Notes: a model not told the origin generated them from the letters alone. A stretch of 64,000 nucleotides of DNA from Aestuariibacter sp. GS-14 (GCF_006494365.1 NZ_VHIP01000004.1:1-64000); one strand, 5' to 3'. Shown: positions 10,415 to 19,647, counted from the first letter of the stretch. Numbers and translations: made by a program.

Positions 10415-10858
10415 ATGGAAACACTGATTCCTTCTCTGTCTACCCTTATAGAAATTGCCGTTGCGCCCGTGTTTTTGCTGGCTGGCATTGCCGGCTTCCT
10501 TAACGTGATGTCCGGGCGGTTGGGCCGAATCACCGATCGGGTTCGTGCGGCAGAAAAAGACATTGTGAAACTGACCGCTGAGCAGGAAAGCAGCCGGCTC
10601 AAAACCGAGATTATTCTGTTGTGGCGCAGGGTAAGATTAATTAACTGGGCAATTGGATTTTGTACCGCGTCGGCTTTCATGGTGTGCAGCGTGATCATGA
10701 GCTTATTTGCCGGGGAATTGTGGCAAATCAAATTAAATCTGCTGGTGATCACGTTGTTTATTTTAGCCATGCTACTATTGATTTGCGCGCTGCTACTATT
10801 TTTATTAGAAGTGAAGCTGGCAACAGCAACAATTCGGGTGATCAGAACCATCCGGTAA
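10415..10858 (+). CDS. DUF2721 family membrane protein
   Basis: A 147-residue integral membrane protein. Hydrophobic helices lie near residues 10-30, 75-97 and 103-130. The segment between helices 1 and 2 (GRLGRITDRVRAAE) is a polar amphipathic stretch characteristic of DUF2721. The function of the family is unknown. The diguanylate cyclase gene begins 21 bases downstream, so the two are probably co-transcribed, which may link this protein to membrane signalling. Confidence 0.8.
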   Translation: METLIPSLSTLIEIAVAPVFLLAGIAGFLNVMSGRLGRITDRVRAAEKDIVKLTAEQESSRLKTEIILLWRRVRLINWAIGFCTASAFMVCSVIMSLFAGELWQIKLNLLVITLFILAMLLLICALLLFLLEVKLATATIRVIRTIR

Positions 10859-10879
10859 TTTACTAAGAAGGAAAGTAAG

Positions 10880-12619
10880 GTGTTGGTGAATACGGTAATA
10901 ACATCGTGTTTGTGTGTAGTTACCTTATTGTTCAGTACGGGGTTGTCTGCGCAAACCCGCTGCGAGCATGCCCTGCCGCTGTCAGAAATCGCCGTAATCC
11001 GGGCGATTAATGAGCACGATATGCCGTTGCTGCTGGAAAGTATTAGCACCCGCGCCTGTGAAAGCCCGTCCAACACTACACCCTCGCAGCTGAAGGACGC
11101 CATTGATATTTATTTGTATCTTCAGGATTTCTCTCGCCCAGATCCGGTAGCATCTGCAGAACGTTTACTCAGCCAGCTTTCACTCAACCAAGATCTCGAC
11201 CAGTTGGCACTTTACACACAACTGCTTGCGCAATACTCGCTGCACACCGACGACGTAAAGCAAGCGCTGGCGCTCACGCACCTGCTTACCAGCGACATTC
11301 TGCCCAACATGTCTGGCGAATCCCTGGCTTTTGCGCAAATTGCGGTGGCCGATATTCATGCCAAAATTGGCTTTTTCCAGTCTGTGCGTGATTTGCTCAC
11401 GCCCTTGTTAAATCATTCGGTACCCGCCATTGCCATCCAGTCGGCCATCAATCTTTGGCATGCTCCGCGTGATGAAACGCAACTATCTGATGTACTTAGC
11501 GTGCTACGCAGCAATACTGCACAAACAGTTAGCCTGCCATTACAGGCGCGGGTAGCCCTGGTGTTAGGTAAACAGGCCGAAGAAGACAATCAACCGCAGT
11601 TGGCTGCGGCTTATTTTACTCAGGCACAAGCATGGGCGAATCAGGCTGGACAAACAACGTTGCAAACAGCGGTGTGGCTGTACCTGGCCCAACATGGTTC
11701 AGACAATAGCAGCGAAGCCGCGATCCAGCAGTTAAACGCGTTGCCAGAGGGCTCGCTGTCGAGCGCCGATAAACTCAGTTTAACCACCATGAATGCCAAT
11801 CGCGCACAAGCGCGTAACGACTGGCAGGCATCGACTGGCTATTATGAGAAAGCACAAACGCTAAACCAGATTGTTTCCCGCAACAAGGCACTGGCGCGGG
11901 AATATGCCAGTTTTCAGTTAATCGAGCAGGCCAAAGCCCTGGAAGCAGCCCGTCAGGAGTCTGAATTACAAAGTTTGAAAGTAGAAAAGCAATCACAGCA
12001 ACAGCTCATCTATTTGTTGGCGTTAATATGCTCGTTGTTGTGCCTTGCAATGGTGATTTTACTGTTTGTGCGCAAGTACAAAGACGCCAAGCGCTTTGAG
12101 CATCTGGCTAACACCGATGGACTCACTCAGGTTTTAAACCGCCGGGCAGTGCAGGATTATGCCGGGCAGGTTCGCAAAGAGTTTCTGCATAACAATAAGC
12201 CATTTGTGCTGGCACTGGCCGATATTGACCATTTTAAATCGGTAAACGATACCTATGGCCATGACGCCGGGGATATTGTACTTACTACCTTTGCCGAACG
12301 GGCCAAATTGCTGATCCGTCAGCATGATGCAGTGGGACGTTGGGGCGGCGAAGAGTGGTTGTTTGTGTTACCCGCCACAGAAATATCAGCCGTTCAGGGG
12401 TTGTTTGAACGCTTGCGCAAAGCCGTTGCCGAAGTCGATATTGGCACGCAAACTCTCAATATTACTTTCAGCATGGGCGCTGTGCAGGCCAACGGGCAAA
12501 CAGAAGTAATTACCCTGATCAATCAGGCTGACGAGTTATTGTACAAAGCCAAGCGCAACGGCCGGGATCAGTTGTGTATCCCCAACGTCCAGGCAGACTC
12601 TACGCCGGACGCCCCATAA
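10880..12619 (+). CDS. Membrane-bound diguanylate cyclase with periplasmic helical-repeat sensor
   Basis: This 579-residue protein starts at GTG with AAGGAA about eight bases upstream. A signal peptide (1-24) leads into a periplasmic region of about 345 residues that looks like TPR-type helical repeats. A membrane helix follows near 374-396, then a GGDEF domain (about 405-570). The domain has DGLTQVLNRR, an active-site GGEEW, and an RQHD inhibitory I-site exactly five residues before it, so it should make cyclic di-GMP with product inhibition. It probably shares a transcript with the DUF2721 gene. Its last 20 bases overlap the end of the convergent flavin reductase gene. Confidence 0.92.
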   Translation: MLVNTVITSCLCVVTLLFSTGLSAQTRCEHALPLSEIAVIRAINEHDMPLLLESISTRACESPSNTTPSQLKDAIDIYLYLQDFSRPDPVASAERLLSQLSLNQDLDQLALYTQLLAQYSLHTDDVKQALALTHLLTSDILPNMSGESLAFAQIAVADIHAKIGFFQSVRDLLTPLLNHSVPAIAIQSAINLWHAPRDETQLSDVLSVLRSNTAQTVSLPLQARVALVLGKQAEEDNQPQLAAAYFTQAQAWANQAGQTTLQTAVWLYLAQHGSDNSSEAAIQQLNALPEGSLSSADKLSLTTMNANRAQARNDWQASTGYYEKAQTLNQIVSRNKALAREYASFQLIEQAKALEAARQESELQSLKVEKQSQQQLIYLLALICSLLCLAMVILLFVRKYKDAKRFEHLANTDGLTQVLNRRAVQDYAGQVRKEFLHNNKPFVLALADIDHFKSVNDTYGHDAGDIVLTTFAERAKLLIRQHDAVGRWGGEEWLFVLPATEISAVQGLFERLRKAVAEVDIGTQTLNITFSMGAVQANGQTEVITLINQADELLYKAKRNGRDQLCIPNVQADSTPDAP

Positions 12620-13220
12620 AAAAGCCGTTATCAGTGCTAATGGTAAAGTAATCGCCCGGTCCACCCGCGCGCATGATGGGCTGCGCGTCTACCAGTTGGA
12701 AAACGCCTTCGTTTAAATAGGCATGAGCAATGTGAACTGCCACCACCTGCCCGAACACCACCCAGGTATCCAACGGCTGTTTTTCGGTATTGTTGAGCTG
12801 TACTATCTGAGTTAACCGGCACTCCATCGACACCGGACTGGCAGCCACGAAGGGCACATTAACCTGTGTTGGTGAACCAGCATCAAGTCCTGCCAACTCA
12901 AACTCACTCACGTCGGCACTTACTGGCTGACTGGTACGGTTCATCGCGTCGGCCAGCGGCTTTGTGGCCATGCTCCAGCAGAATTCACCGGTATCTTCTA
13001 TGTTTTTCACGCTGTCTTTGTAGCCAACGCTGGCAAAACCTATAATCGGCGGCGTGTTATTGAAGGCATTGAAAAAACTGTAAGGCGCCAGGTTCATAAC
13101 GCCATCTAGGCTCTTAGATGCTATCCAACCAATAGGACGCGGTGCAATGATAGCTTTAAACGGGTCATGGGGAAGACCATGTCCATTCTCTACAAGATAA
13201 GAATAAAATTGCTCAGACAT
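12600..13220 (-). CDS. Flavin reductase-like FMN-binding protein
   Basis: A 206-residue split-barrel flavoprotein. The opening AIIAPRPIGWIAS and the following NLAPYSFFNAF are the hallmark FMN-binding segments of the flavin reductase-like/flavoredoxin family, and the protein ends with the typical AGGPGDYF motif. It should bind FMN and use NAD(P)H or accept electrons from a partner; the partner is not identifiable here. It lies 12 bases behind the Sel1-like gene, at the end of a three-gene operon, with AGGAAA before its start. Its 3' end overlaps the convergent diguanylate cyclase gene by 20 bases. Confidence 0.88.
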   Translation of the reverse strand: MSEQFYSYLVENGHGLPHDPFKAIIAPRPIGWIASKSLDGVMNLAPYSFFNAFNNTPPIIGFASVGYKDSVKNIEDTGEFCWSMATKPLADAMNRTSQPVSADVSEFELAGLDAGSPTQVNVPFVAASPVSMECRLTQIVQLNNTEKQPLDTWVVFGQVVAVHIAHAYLNEGVFQLVDAQPIMRAGGPGDYFTISTDNGFFMGRPA

Positions 13221-13232
13221 ACGTATTTCCTG

Positions 13233-14189
13233 TTAATAAACCCAACCGTCGAGGCAATTGGTTGGCTCGCCTAATTCATTAATCTCTACAATGAAGTCTT
13301 CAATGAAATCAGCTTGTTCAGGGTTGGTTTCCTTGGCTTTTTGAAGCCAGAACAGGGCATCGGGTTTATTTCCCTGACACCCCTGGTAATTACCGTACCA
13401 GCGCTGCGCTTCAAATAATCCCGCTTCGGCGGCTTGCTTGTACATTATTACACTGGCTTTTCTATCAATGTGCGCTTTACCTTGAGCCAATGCGTAAAGA
13501 TTATCGGCACTTGGCTGCTGCTGATAGGCAAATTCGAACAGCTCCACCGCTTTTTCGTGATTAATCCCAATAGTGGGTAAAAATACCAACTGTGCATAAT
13601 GGTAACCCCCAGTGCTTAAGGCTTTCGCAAGTCCAATGATTTCGGCAGCGCTTAGTGTTTTATATGCCAATACCTTTGATCGAAAATGAGCCAGCGCTTC
13701 CTGCTCACTCACTCCGCGAGCGTGTAATCCCATAATAGTGGGCAATGCAGTGAGCGCCTCTATGGCGGGACCAACCAGATTTTGTTGCATCCCCGAAAAC
13801 CATTGTTGAACACCGTTTTGTTCACATTCGCCAATGTCTCTAAGCGTGTCGTTCAAAACGTCTGCTACCATGGCGTTAGCCTGCTCGGGATCGCCGAATT
13901 GTTGCTGCCATTGCTGAAAGGTCATGCCCGTATGCATACGCAGGTGATAGTCGATAGACGAATCTTGTTGAGAGGTAAAGTTCAGCGCCAAATGGCAGTG
14001 CTCAGACATGCGTTCAAACAAGGACTCAGTGAGAGCCAGGCGCCCAACTAACGTGGCGTAGTTGCGCGCAAGCTCCTGTTTTCGCGGCTCGGCATAGGCT
14101 ACCGCCGATAATGCCAAACCAACCAAGAGTACGACAATGACAGTGCCTTTGAGTAAAGCAACCGCCCGCTGTCGACATCGAATCACCAT
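13233..14189 (-). CDS. Secreted protein of unknown function with C-terminal Sel1-like repeats
   Basis: A 318-residue protein with an N-terminal hydrophobic segment (about 13-32) ending in AYAEP, so probably exported. Residues 40-150 are helical with three Cys. The C-terminal third, with segments such as AVELFEFAYQQQ and WLQKAKETNPEQA, resembles Sel1/TPR repeats. No catalytic motif was seen and I do not recognise a named family. Its ATG overlaps the stop codon of the nucleosidase gene in a TAATG arrangement, which suggests translational coupling and a shared task in the periplasm. Confidence 0.6.
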   Translation of the reverse strand: MVIRCRQRAVALLKGTVIVVLLVGLALSAVAYAEPRKQELARNYATLVGRLALTESLFERMSEHCHLALNFTSQQDSSIDYHLRMHTGMTFQQWQQQFGDPEQANAMVADVLNDTLRDIGECEQNGVQQWFSGMQQNLVGPAIEALTALPTIMGLHARGVSEQEALAHFRSKVLAYKTLSAAEIIGLAKALSTGGYHYAQLVFLPTIGINHEKAVELFEFAYQQQPSADNLYALAQGKAHIDRKASVIMYKQAAEAGLFEAQRWYGNYQGCQGNKPDALFWLQKAKETNPEQADFIEDFIVEINELGEPTNCLDGWVY

Positions 14190-15205
14190 TACTCAGCCTT
14201 TGCCAATTCATCCATTACGGCAAACAGCACGTTAGCGCCTACGCGAGACACTTCTTTGTCGTAGATATGCTCCACATTCACACCTTCCTGGCCACCGGCC
14301 AAATCGCTGATTGCACGAATAATTACCCAATCCACGTCGTTTACCGTGCATACCTGACCAATCGCTGCTGATTCCATCTCAGTGACTTCCGCCTCAAATA
14401 CATCGCGGGTCCACTTGCGGTATTCACGGTTGTCCATAAATACCGAGCCGGTAACACCATTTCCGCCAACATGTAATTTAGCTTTGCGCTGGTCCAGAAT
14501 CATTTGCGCGGGCATGGCATTCATTGCCTTTTCTGCCGCCGATAGCAGCCGGTTACTGGCAGAAAAATAAGCAGTGTCTACCGGCTTATCCATACCCTCT
14601 TTAATGATCAGCACTTCGTCGGGGTGAATAAACGCAAACGGTTTGTAGTTGGGGTAATGAGGATCGGCAGCTTTGCGCGCAGGTTGTTCCTGCATAAACT
14701 TCGCGTAGTACTCTGGCAATACCGACTGGCCGGGATTAGCCGGATCCGGATTCGCATACACGCTTTCATCGTGATAATACCAACGCGCTGGCACAATCAC
14801 GTCGCCCGGTTGCCAGGCGGGATTCACTGCGCCCGCAATGCCCATATATACCACTTGCTTCACCGGGAAATAGTCTAATGCCATTTGCATGGTCATCGAC
14901 GCATTCGCAATACTCATACCTGTGGCAAACACTAAAATGGGCTGGTCGTGATATTTACCCAAGCGGTACTTCACACCTTTGTAAGTAACCGTAGAGGTAA
15001 TACTGGCATTTGGATCGGCTTCAATACGCCCCAGAATCCCCTCCATCTCAGGCGCGTAGGCAACCACTACCGCAGTAAAGCCTTCATTGTGCTGCGCAAA
15101 TTGAGGGCCAAAGGCGGGTGGTGGCGTTGTTTGACATGCCGATATCACAAGTACCATTACGCCAAGCCATAGCACGCGTAAAGAACGGGAAGTTACTGCT
15201 ACCAT
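14189..15205 (-). CDS. Periplasmic lipoprotein of the MTA/SAH nucleosidase (phosphorylase) superfamily
   Basis: This 338-residue protein resembles 5'-methylthioadenosine/S-adenosylhomocysteine nucleosidase, with the nucleoside-phosphorylase fold: TGMSIANASMTMQ, MGIAGAVNP, the purine and ribose site EMESAAIGQVC, and the catalytic Asp in AISDLAGG. Unlike the cytoplasmic Pfs enzyme (about 230 residues) it has an N-terminal signal with lipobox ISAC near residue 24 and a long insert near 150-200. It should therefore sit in the membrane facing the periplasm and cleave nucleosides there. It heads a minus-strand operon with the Sel1-like and flavin reductase genes. Confidence 0.82.
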   Translation of the reverse strand: MVAVTSRSLRVLWLGVMVLVISACQTTPPPAFGPQFAQHNEGFTAVVVAYAPEMEGILGRIEADPNASITSTVTYKGVKYRLGKYHDQPILVFATGMSIANASMTMQMALDYFPVKQVVYMGIAGAVNPAWQPGDVIVPARWYYHDESVYANPDPANPGQSVLPEYYAKFMQEQPARKAADPHYPNYKPFAFIHPDEVLIIKEGMDKPVDTAYFSASNRLLSAAEKAMNAMPAQMILDQRKAKLHVGGNGVTGSVFMDNREYRKWTRDVFEAEVTEMESAAIGQVCTVNDVDWVIIRAISDLAGGQEGVNVEHIYDKEVSRVGANVLFAVMDELAKAE

Positions 15206-15423
15206 AAGAATCTCTTTTTTAATGTATAAAACGCGGGAATGCGGAATCGATAACGGCCGACGTTCCTAACAAACACCCTGATACGGCTACCCTGATTGGG
15301 CCCCCCAGATATGACTTAGTTCTGCGGCCAACAGACGCTAGCTTATCAGGTAATTTGTTGGCATGTGAATGTGTGTTACTCGCGGCTATTGTTGCGCTTA
15401 TCGAAAAAAATTTTATTTTTTTA
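15206..15423. other. Intergenic region between nucleosidase and hsp20 genes
   Basis: The divergent gap totals 339 bases. This part should hold the promoter of the nucleosidase operon. It contains a GC-rich GGGCCCCCC stretch near 15298 and an A/T-only run (about 15404-15422) immediately before the heat-shock-like promoter. No gene was seen. Confidence 0.4.
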
Positions 15424-15451
15424 CTTGAAAAGCTATTGGGCGGTCACATAT
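15424..15451 (+). promoter_or_regulatory. Putative sigma-32 heat-shock promoter
   Basis: CTTGAAA (15424-15430) is a perfect sigma-32 -35 element. After a 13-base spacer, TCACATAT (15444-15451) matches the -10 consensus CCCCATNT at five of its seven specified bases. It lies about 95 bases upstream of the small heat-shock protein gene, leaving a long 5' leader that could form a thermosensor. Confidence 0.65.
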
Positions 15452-15544
15452 AGGAGTTGTCGGTGCTTAACAGTAAGGCCGATATAACCGCCGCCGAATT
15501 CGGGGCATCACTTTTTACATATTGCTTTATACAAGGATATGACT

Positions 15545-15991
15545 ATGCGTACTATCGATCTATCTCCACTTTACCGTTCTTTTATTGGTTCAGACCACCT
15601 TGCATCATTAGTTGATGCCGCCAGCCGCGCTGAAAAGCAAAGCACCTACCCGCCTTACAACATTGAATTACTGGCGGAAGATAAATACCGAATTACCATG
15701 GCCATTGCCGGTTTTAGTAAAGATGACATCAACATTGTGGTGGAACATAACACCCTGGTGATCAACAGTACTAAAACAGTTGATGCCAAAGACGCTCAGG
15801 AACGTAAATTCCTGCATAAAGGCATATCTGAGCGCAACTTTGAACGCAAATTCCAGTTGGGCGACCACGTAAAAGTACTCAGCGCGGATTTGGAAAATGG
15901 CTTACTGCATGTCGATCTGGAAAGAGTGATCCCGGAAGCGAAGAAGCCTCGAAAAATTGAAATAGGCAGCCGGTTATTCGAAAACGAATAA
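15545..15991 (+). CDS. ibpA: Small heat-shock protein Hsp20 (IbpA/IbpB family)
   Basis: A 148-residue alpha-crystallin-type holdase that should bind unfolding proteins and pass them to DnaK/ClpB. The N-terminal SPLYRSFIGSD resembles the IbpA opening. The alpha-crystallin core runs from about 35 to 130 (YRITMAIAGFSKDDI, LHKGISERNFERKFQL). The C-terminal Ile-x-Ile/Val anchor is not strict; the end reads KIEIGSRLFENE. The ATG at 15545 is preferred over 15539 because AAGGA would be only one base from the first. A sigma-32-like promoter lies upstream and a terminator downstream, so it is a single-gene unit. Confidence 0.92.
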   Translation: MRTIDLSPLYRSFIGSDHLASLVDAASRAEKQSTYPPYNIELLAEDKYRITMAIAGFSKDDINIVVEHNTLVINSTKTVDAKDAQERKFLHKGISERNFERKFQLGDHVKVLSADLENGLLHVDLERVIPEAKKPRKIEIGSRLFENE

Positions 15992-16028
15992 GTTGTAGCT
16001 CCCTGGTTTCCATGTGTTTCTCTCATTG

Positions 16029-16053
16029 AACGGCGCTTAACGCGCCGTTTTTT
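16029..16053 (+). terminator. Rho-independent terminator of hsp20
   Basis: Eight-base GC-rich arms AACGGCGC and GCGCCGTT enclose a TTAAC loop and run into a T tract, 37 bases after the hsp20 stop codon. Confidence 0.88.
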
Positions 16054-16122
16054 ATATCTGACATTCAGCGCCCAGACGCTAAGTAAATATCAGCGCCAGG
16101 GCTGGCTTGGGTCTTTTCCCAG

Positions 16123-18306
16123 TTATTCGGTCATCAACTTTTCAGTCAAATAAGTAAACTCTAACGCTACGCGTCTGGCCGTTTCCTGCTGGTTTGCCGC
16201 CGCAGAGTGCCCGCCATCGATATTCTCGTAATACAGGAATGGTTTACCGGCGGCTTCAAACAGTTTTGCCATTTTACGTGCATGCCCTGGATGTACACGG
16301 TCGTCTTTGGTAGAGGTAACAAAGAAGGGCTCCGGGTAATCTGTTGCTGCGTGGAAGTTGTGATAAGGCGACATTGCTTCTAACCACTCGCGTTCTTCAG
16401 GCACATCAGGAGAACCATATTCCCCGACCCAACTCGCGCCAGCCAGCAGTAAGTGATAACGCAGCATATCCAGCAATGGCACCTGCACAATTACGGCGTT
16501 CCACAAATCGGGGCGCTGAGTAAGCATTACGCCCATAAGCAAGCCACCGTTGGAGCCGCCCTGAATCCCCAGATGCTCGGGTGAGGTGAGTTTGTGGTCG
16601 ATTAGCCATTCACCTACCGCAATAAAGTCATCGTAAATCACCTGACGGTGGGTTTTCAGACCAGCCTGATGCCACTTAGGCCCAAATTCACCACCACCGC
16701 GAATATTGGCAAGCACAAAGGCACCGCCGCGTTCCAGCCAGAGTTTACCGCGCAAGCCGTTATAGCTTGGGCGCATCGACACCTGAAATCCGCCGTAACC
16801 GTAGAGCAAGGTAGGGGTATTGCCGTCGTGTTTGATACCCTTTTTATGAATAACAAAGAACGGAATCAGGGTGCCATCTTTAGACGCAACCTGTTTTTGT
16901 TCAACCACTAAATCATCGGCATCAAACCAGCTGGGCAAACTTTTCAGCGTGCTTACCTTGCCGGTGGACGCTGAGTAGCTCATCAGTGAATCTGGCGTTA
17001 AGAAGCCTTCGTAATTCACAAACACGGTATCTTCATCAGGATCGGCAAACGACACTGACAGCGTGCCATTGGCAGGCAGGTCGAGCTTTGTTGATATCCA
17101 TCCTGATTTGCCTTTAGTGATCGCAAACACGTTACCCACCACATTATCGCTTAGGGTCATCAGGATTTGCCCTTTGGTCATGGTAACGTCTTCAATAGCC
17201 TGACGCTCATTGGGCTCAAACACTACCTCTGGTATTGTAGCCTGCGTAATACTGCTGCTCACAACAAACGGCATGGCCAGCAAACTGCCCGATTTAAACA
17301 GGATGTCATTACCGTCTACAGTTACTGTCCAGTCCTGTTTTACTGTAAAGAACAGCTGTTCTTCATATAAACCAACCAAATCGGATTGTTCTGGCAACGG
17401 AAGCTTAACAACCTGTGCGCCTGAGAACAGGTAGTACTCGCGGGTAAAAAACGTAGGGGCTACCACTACGCCTTCAACTTTGCTGCCGTCTGCTTTATCG
17501 AGGGTAAATGGGAATGCACCTACATCGGTCTTGCTCGCTGTAAACAGCGTATCGGCCTGTTCCAGCGGCGTGCCGCGTTTCCAGCGTTTCACTACCGACG
17601 GATAACCCGATTCAGTAAGCGTTGAACCATCACCACCCCAGTTTGTCGTTACCAGCAAGGTATTGTAATCAACCCACTCTGCACCGGATTTGGCTTCTGG
17701 CAACGTAAATCCATCGCTTAAAAACTGCTTTGCGGACAAATCAAATTCGCGCACGGTAACAGCGTCTTTTCCACCGTCAGACAAACTCACCAGGCACTTG
17801 TAATTGGCAATGTCTTTGGCGGTGTAGCAATCTGCACCTTTGTAAACCCAGTTTTTGTTTTCCAGTGTGGCCAGGGCGTCAAAATCGACAATGGTGTCCC
17901 ATTCCGGTTGGTCAGTAGCGTAGCTTTCAAGTGAGGTTTTGCGCCACAGGCCGCGTACGTTGGTTGCGTCCTGCCAAAAGTTATATACCTGTCCGTTGCG
18001 GATACTGCCGTAGGGAATACGCTCAGATGAATTAACTATATCAAGTGCCTGAGCTTCCAGACTTGCGTACACCGGGTTGGCCTGCAATTGCGCCAGAGTG
18101 CGATTGTTCTGGCCTTTTACCCAGCCAAGTGCCTGTTCACCTTCTACCTCTTCAAGCCAAAGGTATGGATCCTCGGCGAGCACTTTCTTTGCCTGTTCTA
18201 CCGCCACGTCCGCAGGTTGAATAGTGACACCGGAGTCCGGTGAACTGCACCCTAATAAGCCCAGCAGGACAATCGATGCTAGCGATGACTTCCTGAAAAA
18301 ATCCAT
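16123..18306 (-). CDS. Prolyl oligopeptidase family serine peptidase (lipoprotein)
   Basis: A peptidase of the S9 family, 727 residues from the ATG at 18306. That start is chosen because AGGAG lies just upstream and a lipoprotein signal follows directly, with lipobox LLGC. The N-terminal two thirds form the beta-propeller region. The C-terminal alpha/beta hydrolase part carries the nucleophile motif GGSNGGLLMG, the Asp segment TSTKDDRVHPGHA and the His in DGGHSAA. It should cleave peptides after proline at the periplasmic face of a membrane. A proline iminopeptidase-like gene is divergent, which suggests joint peptide use. Confidence 0.93.
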   Translation of the reverse strand: MDFFRKSSLASIVLLGLLGCSSPDSGVTIQPADVAVEQAKKVLAEDPYLWLEEVEGEQALGWVKGQNNRTLAQLQANPVYASLEAQALDIVNSSERIPYGSIRNGQVYNFWQDATNVRGLWRKTSLESYATDQPEWDTIVDFDALATLENKNWVYKGADCYTAKDIANYKCLVSLSDGGKDAVTVREFDLSAKQFLSDGFTLPEAKSGAEWVDYNTLLVTTNWGGDGSTLTESGYPSVVKRWKRGTPLEQADTLFTASKTDVGAFPFTLDKADGSKVEGVVVAPTFFTREYYLFSGAQVVKLPLPEQSDLVGLYEEQLFFTVKQDWTVTVDGNDILFKSGSLLAMPFVVSSSITQATIPEVVFEPNERQAIEDVTMTKGQILMTLSDNVVGNVFAITKGKSGWISTKLDLPANGTLSVSFADPDEDTVFVNYEGFLTPDSLMSYSASTGKVSTLKSLPSWFDADDLVVEQKQVASKDGTLIPFFVIHKKGIKHDGNTPTLLYGYGGFQVSMRPSYNGLRGKLWLERGGAFVLANIRGGGEFGPKWHQAGLKTHRQVIYDDFIAVGEWLIDHKLTSPEHLGIQGGSNGGLLMGVMLTQRPDLWNAVIVQVPLLDMLRYHLLLAGASWVGEYGSPDVPEEREWLEAMSPYHNFHAATDYPEPFFVTSTKDDRVHPGHARKMAKLFEAAGKPFLYYENIDGGHSAAANQQETARRVALEFTYLTEKLMTE

Positions 18307-18619
18307 TGTGTTTCTCCTTTTTGTGCGTTTCTGTGAACACATCCTGTTTATAAACAAGTGTTAACAAGCCACCTGTGAGTGCTGTCGTTATGCGATTTGG
18401 TATTGTAATTAGCCGTAGAAAAGCATACTACGTAAATCCTGTGATGCACTTGTTTTGCCTGAATAAGCCAATTATTTAGCCAATCAAGCTGTAAAGGCTG
18501 GGTTGCACCAGATCAGATTATTGCCTGCTGGTTCACCGATCGGTTCGCCAACTGGTGTCGTTATCTGAACATGCTTATACTGCTATGCCATTTACTGCCG
18601 TATTCCTAAGGTTCATCCC
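18307..18619. other. Divergent promoter region between two peptidase genes
   Basis: This 313-base gap holds the promoters of the prolyl oligopeptidase and the iminopeptidase-like genes. A perfect 10-base palindrome ACCGATCGGT lies at 18535-18544 and a TATACT -10-like hexamer near 18577. No gene was seen. Confidence 0.35.
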
Positions 18620-19618
18620 ATGCACACATCGATACGCCATTGTTTCAGCCGTTATTTGTTCTTACTTCTTGCAGGGTGCTTAGCGTTTAGCGTCCACGCA
18701 AATACACCCGCCTTTGCCAAACCCGAAAAAGAACTCATGGTGCCGGTTGAAGGCGGAAAGGTGTATGTAAGACTTAATGGCCTGGCACACCAACATGCGG
18801 TGCCGGTGATCTTTATTCACGGTGGACCAGGCGGTACGCACAATGGCTTTGCTGGCATGACGGAACTGGCCAACGAGCGCATGGTGATCATGTACGACCA
18901 ACTCGACAGCGGCAAGTCTGAACAACCCAATGACCCGGCAAACTGGCGCGTTGAACGCTTTGTAAATGCCATCGACACCATTCGCAAACATCTGGGTATC
19001 AATAAGTGGCATGTTGTCGGACACAGCTGGGGCTCAGCGCTGGCGCTTGAATACACCGCAAAATATCCTCAACATACGGTTTCTACCGTACTGGGAGGCA
19101 CATTTATCTCTACCCCACATTGGATAATGGACGCCAATTTGCTGGTTAAAGCTGCACCTCAATCGGTACAGGACACATTACGCCAGTGTGAATCTGCCAC
19201 GCCACCTGCAGGTGACGAATGCAACGCCGCTTATACCAAGCTCTATTCGGCCTATTACACGCCGGGTGAGGCTAGCAAGGCCAGACAGGATTATTACGAA
19301 AACGTTGGGGGTAATGGATTTAATCCGGTGATCTACAACGCCATGTGGGGGCCAAGTGAGTTTTCCTCAACCGGCGTATTAAAGCACTATGATGCCACCC
19401 ATTTACTGGCTCAAATAGACCCGCTGAAAACCTTGTTTATGATTGGTCAGTACGATTCGGCGCGCATCGACACCGTGCAGGATTATATTGCCCTTACCCC
19501 CGGCGCAGAACTGGCCGTAGTGCCCGGCGGCGCGCACGGTTTTTACAAAGACAGACCACTGATCACACTGGCAATTTTGCGAAGCTGGCTGGAAAGACAC
19601 GACCCGACCTCAAAATAA
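18620..19618 (+). CDS. Proline iminopeptidase-like alpha/beta hydrolase (exported)
   Basis: A 332-residue protein of the S33 peptidase family. It has the oxyanion motif HGGPGGTHNG (about 73), DQLDSGKSEQP, the nucleophile elbow GHSWGSALALEY (about 134) and a His near the end in GGAHGFYKDRP. This set is typical of prolyl aminopeptidases that release N-terminal proline. An N-terminal hydrophobic signal (about 12-27) with Leu-Ala-Gly-Cys suggests a lipoprotein, or secretion with cleavage at VHAN. The prolyl oligopeptidase gene is divergent. The exact substrate is not certain from motifs. Confidence 0.85.
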   Translation: MHTSIRHCFSRYLFLLLAGCLAFSVHANTPAFAKPEKELMVPVEGGKVYVRLNGLAHQHAVPVIFIHGGPGGTHNGFAGMTELANERMVIMYDQLDSGKSEQPNDPANWRVERFVNAIDTIRKHLGINKWHVVGHSWGSALALEYTAKYPQHTVSTVLGGTFISTPHWIMDANLLVKAAPQSVQDTLRQCESATPPAGDECNAAYTKLYSAYYTPGEASKARQDYYENVGGNGFNPVIYNAMWGPSEFSSTGVLKHYDATHLLAQIDPLKTLFMIGQYDSARIDTVQDYIALTPGAELAVVPGGAHGFYKDRPLITLAILRSWLERHDPTSK

Positions 19619-19647
19619 TCCAGATGTGGTAGCACTGTTTTTCAGGC

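Noticed and set aside
10366-11103. 245-codon minus-strand open frame
   Set aside because: It lies antisense to the clearly conserved DUF2721 gene and the start of the diguanylate cyclase gene; its composition is that of a shadow frame with no domain.
18535-18544. Palindrome ACCGATCGGT as an operator
   Set aside because: At 10 bases it is short enough to arise by chance and has no supporting half-sites, so it is mentioned only within the intergenic entry.
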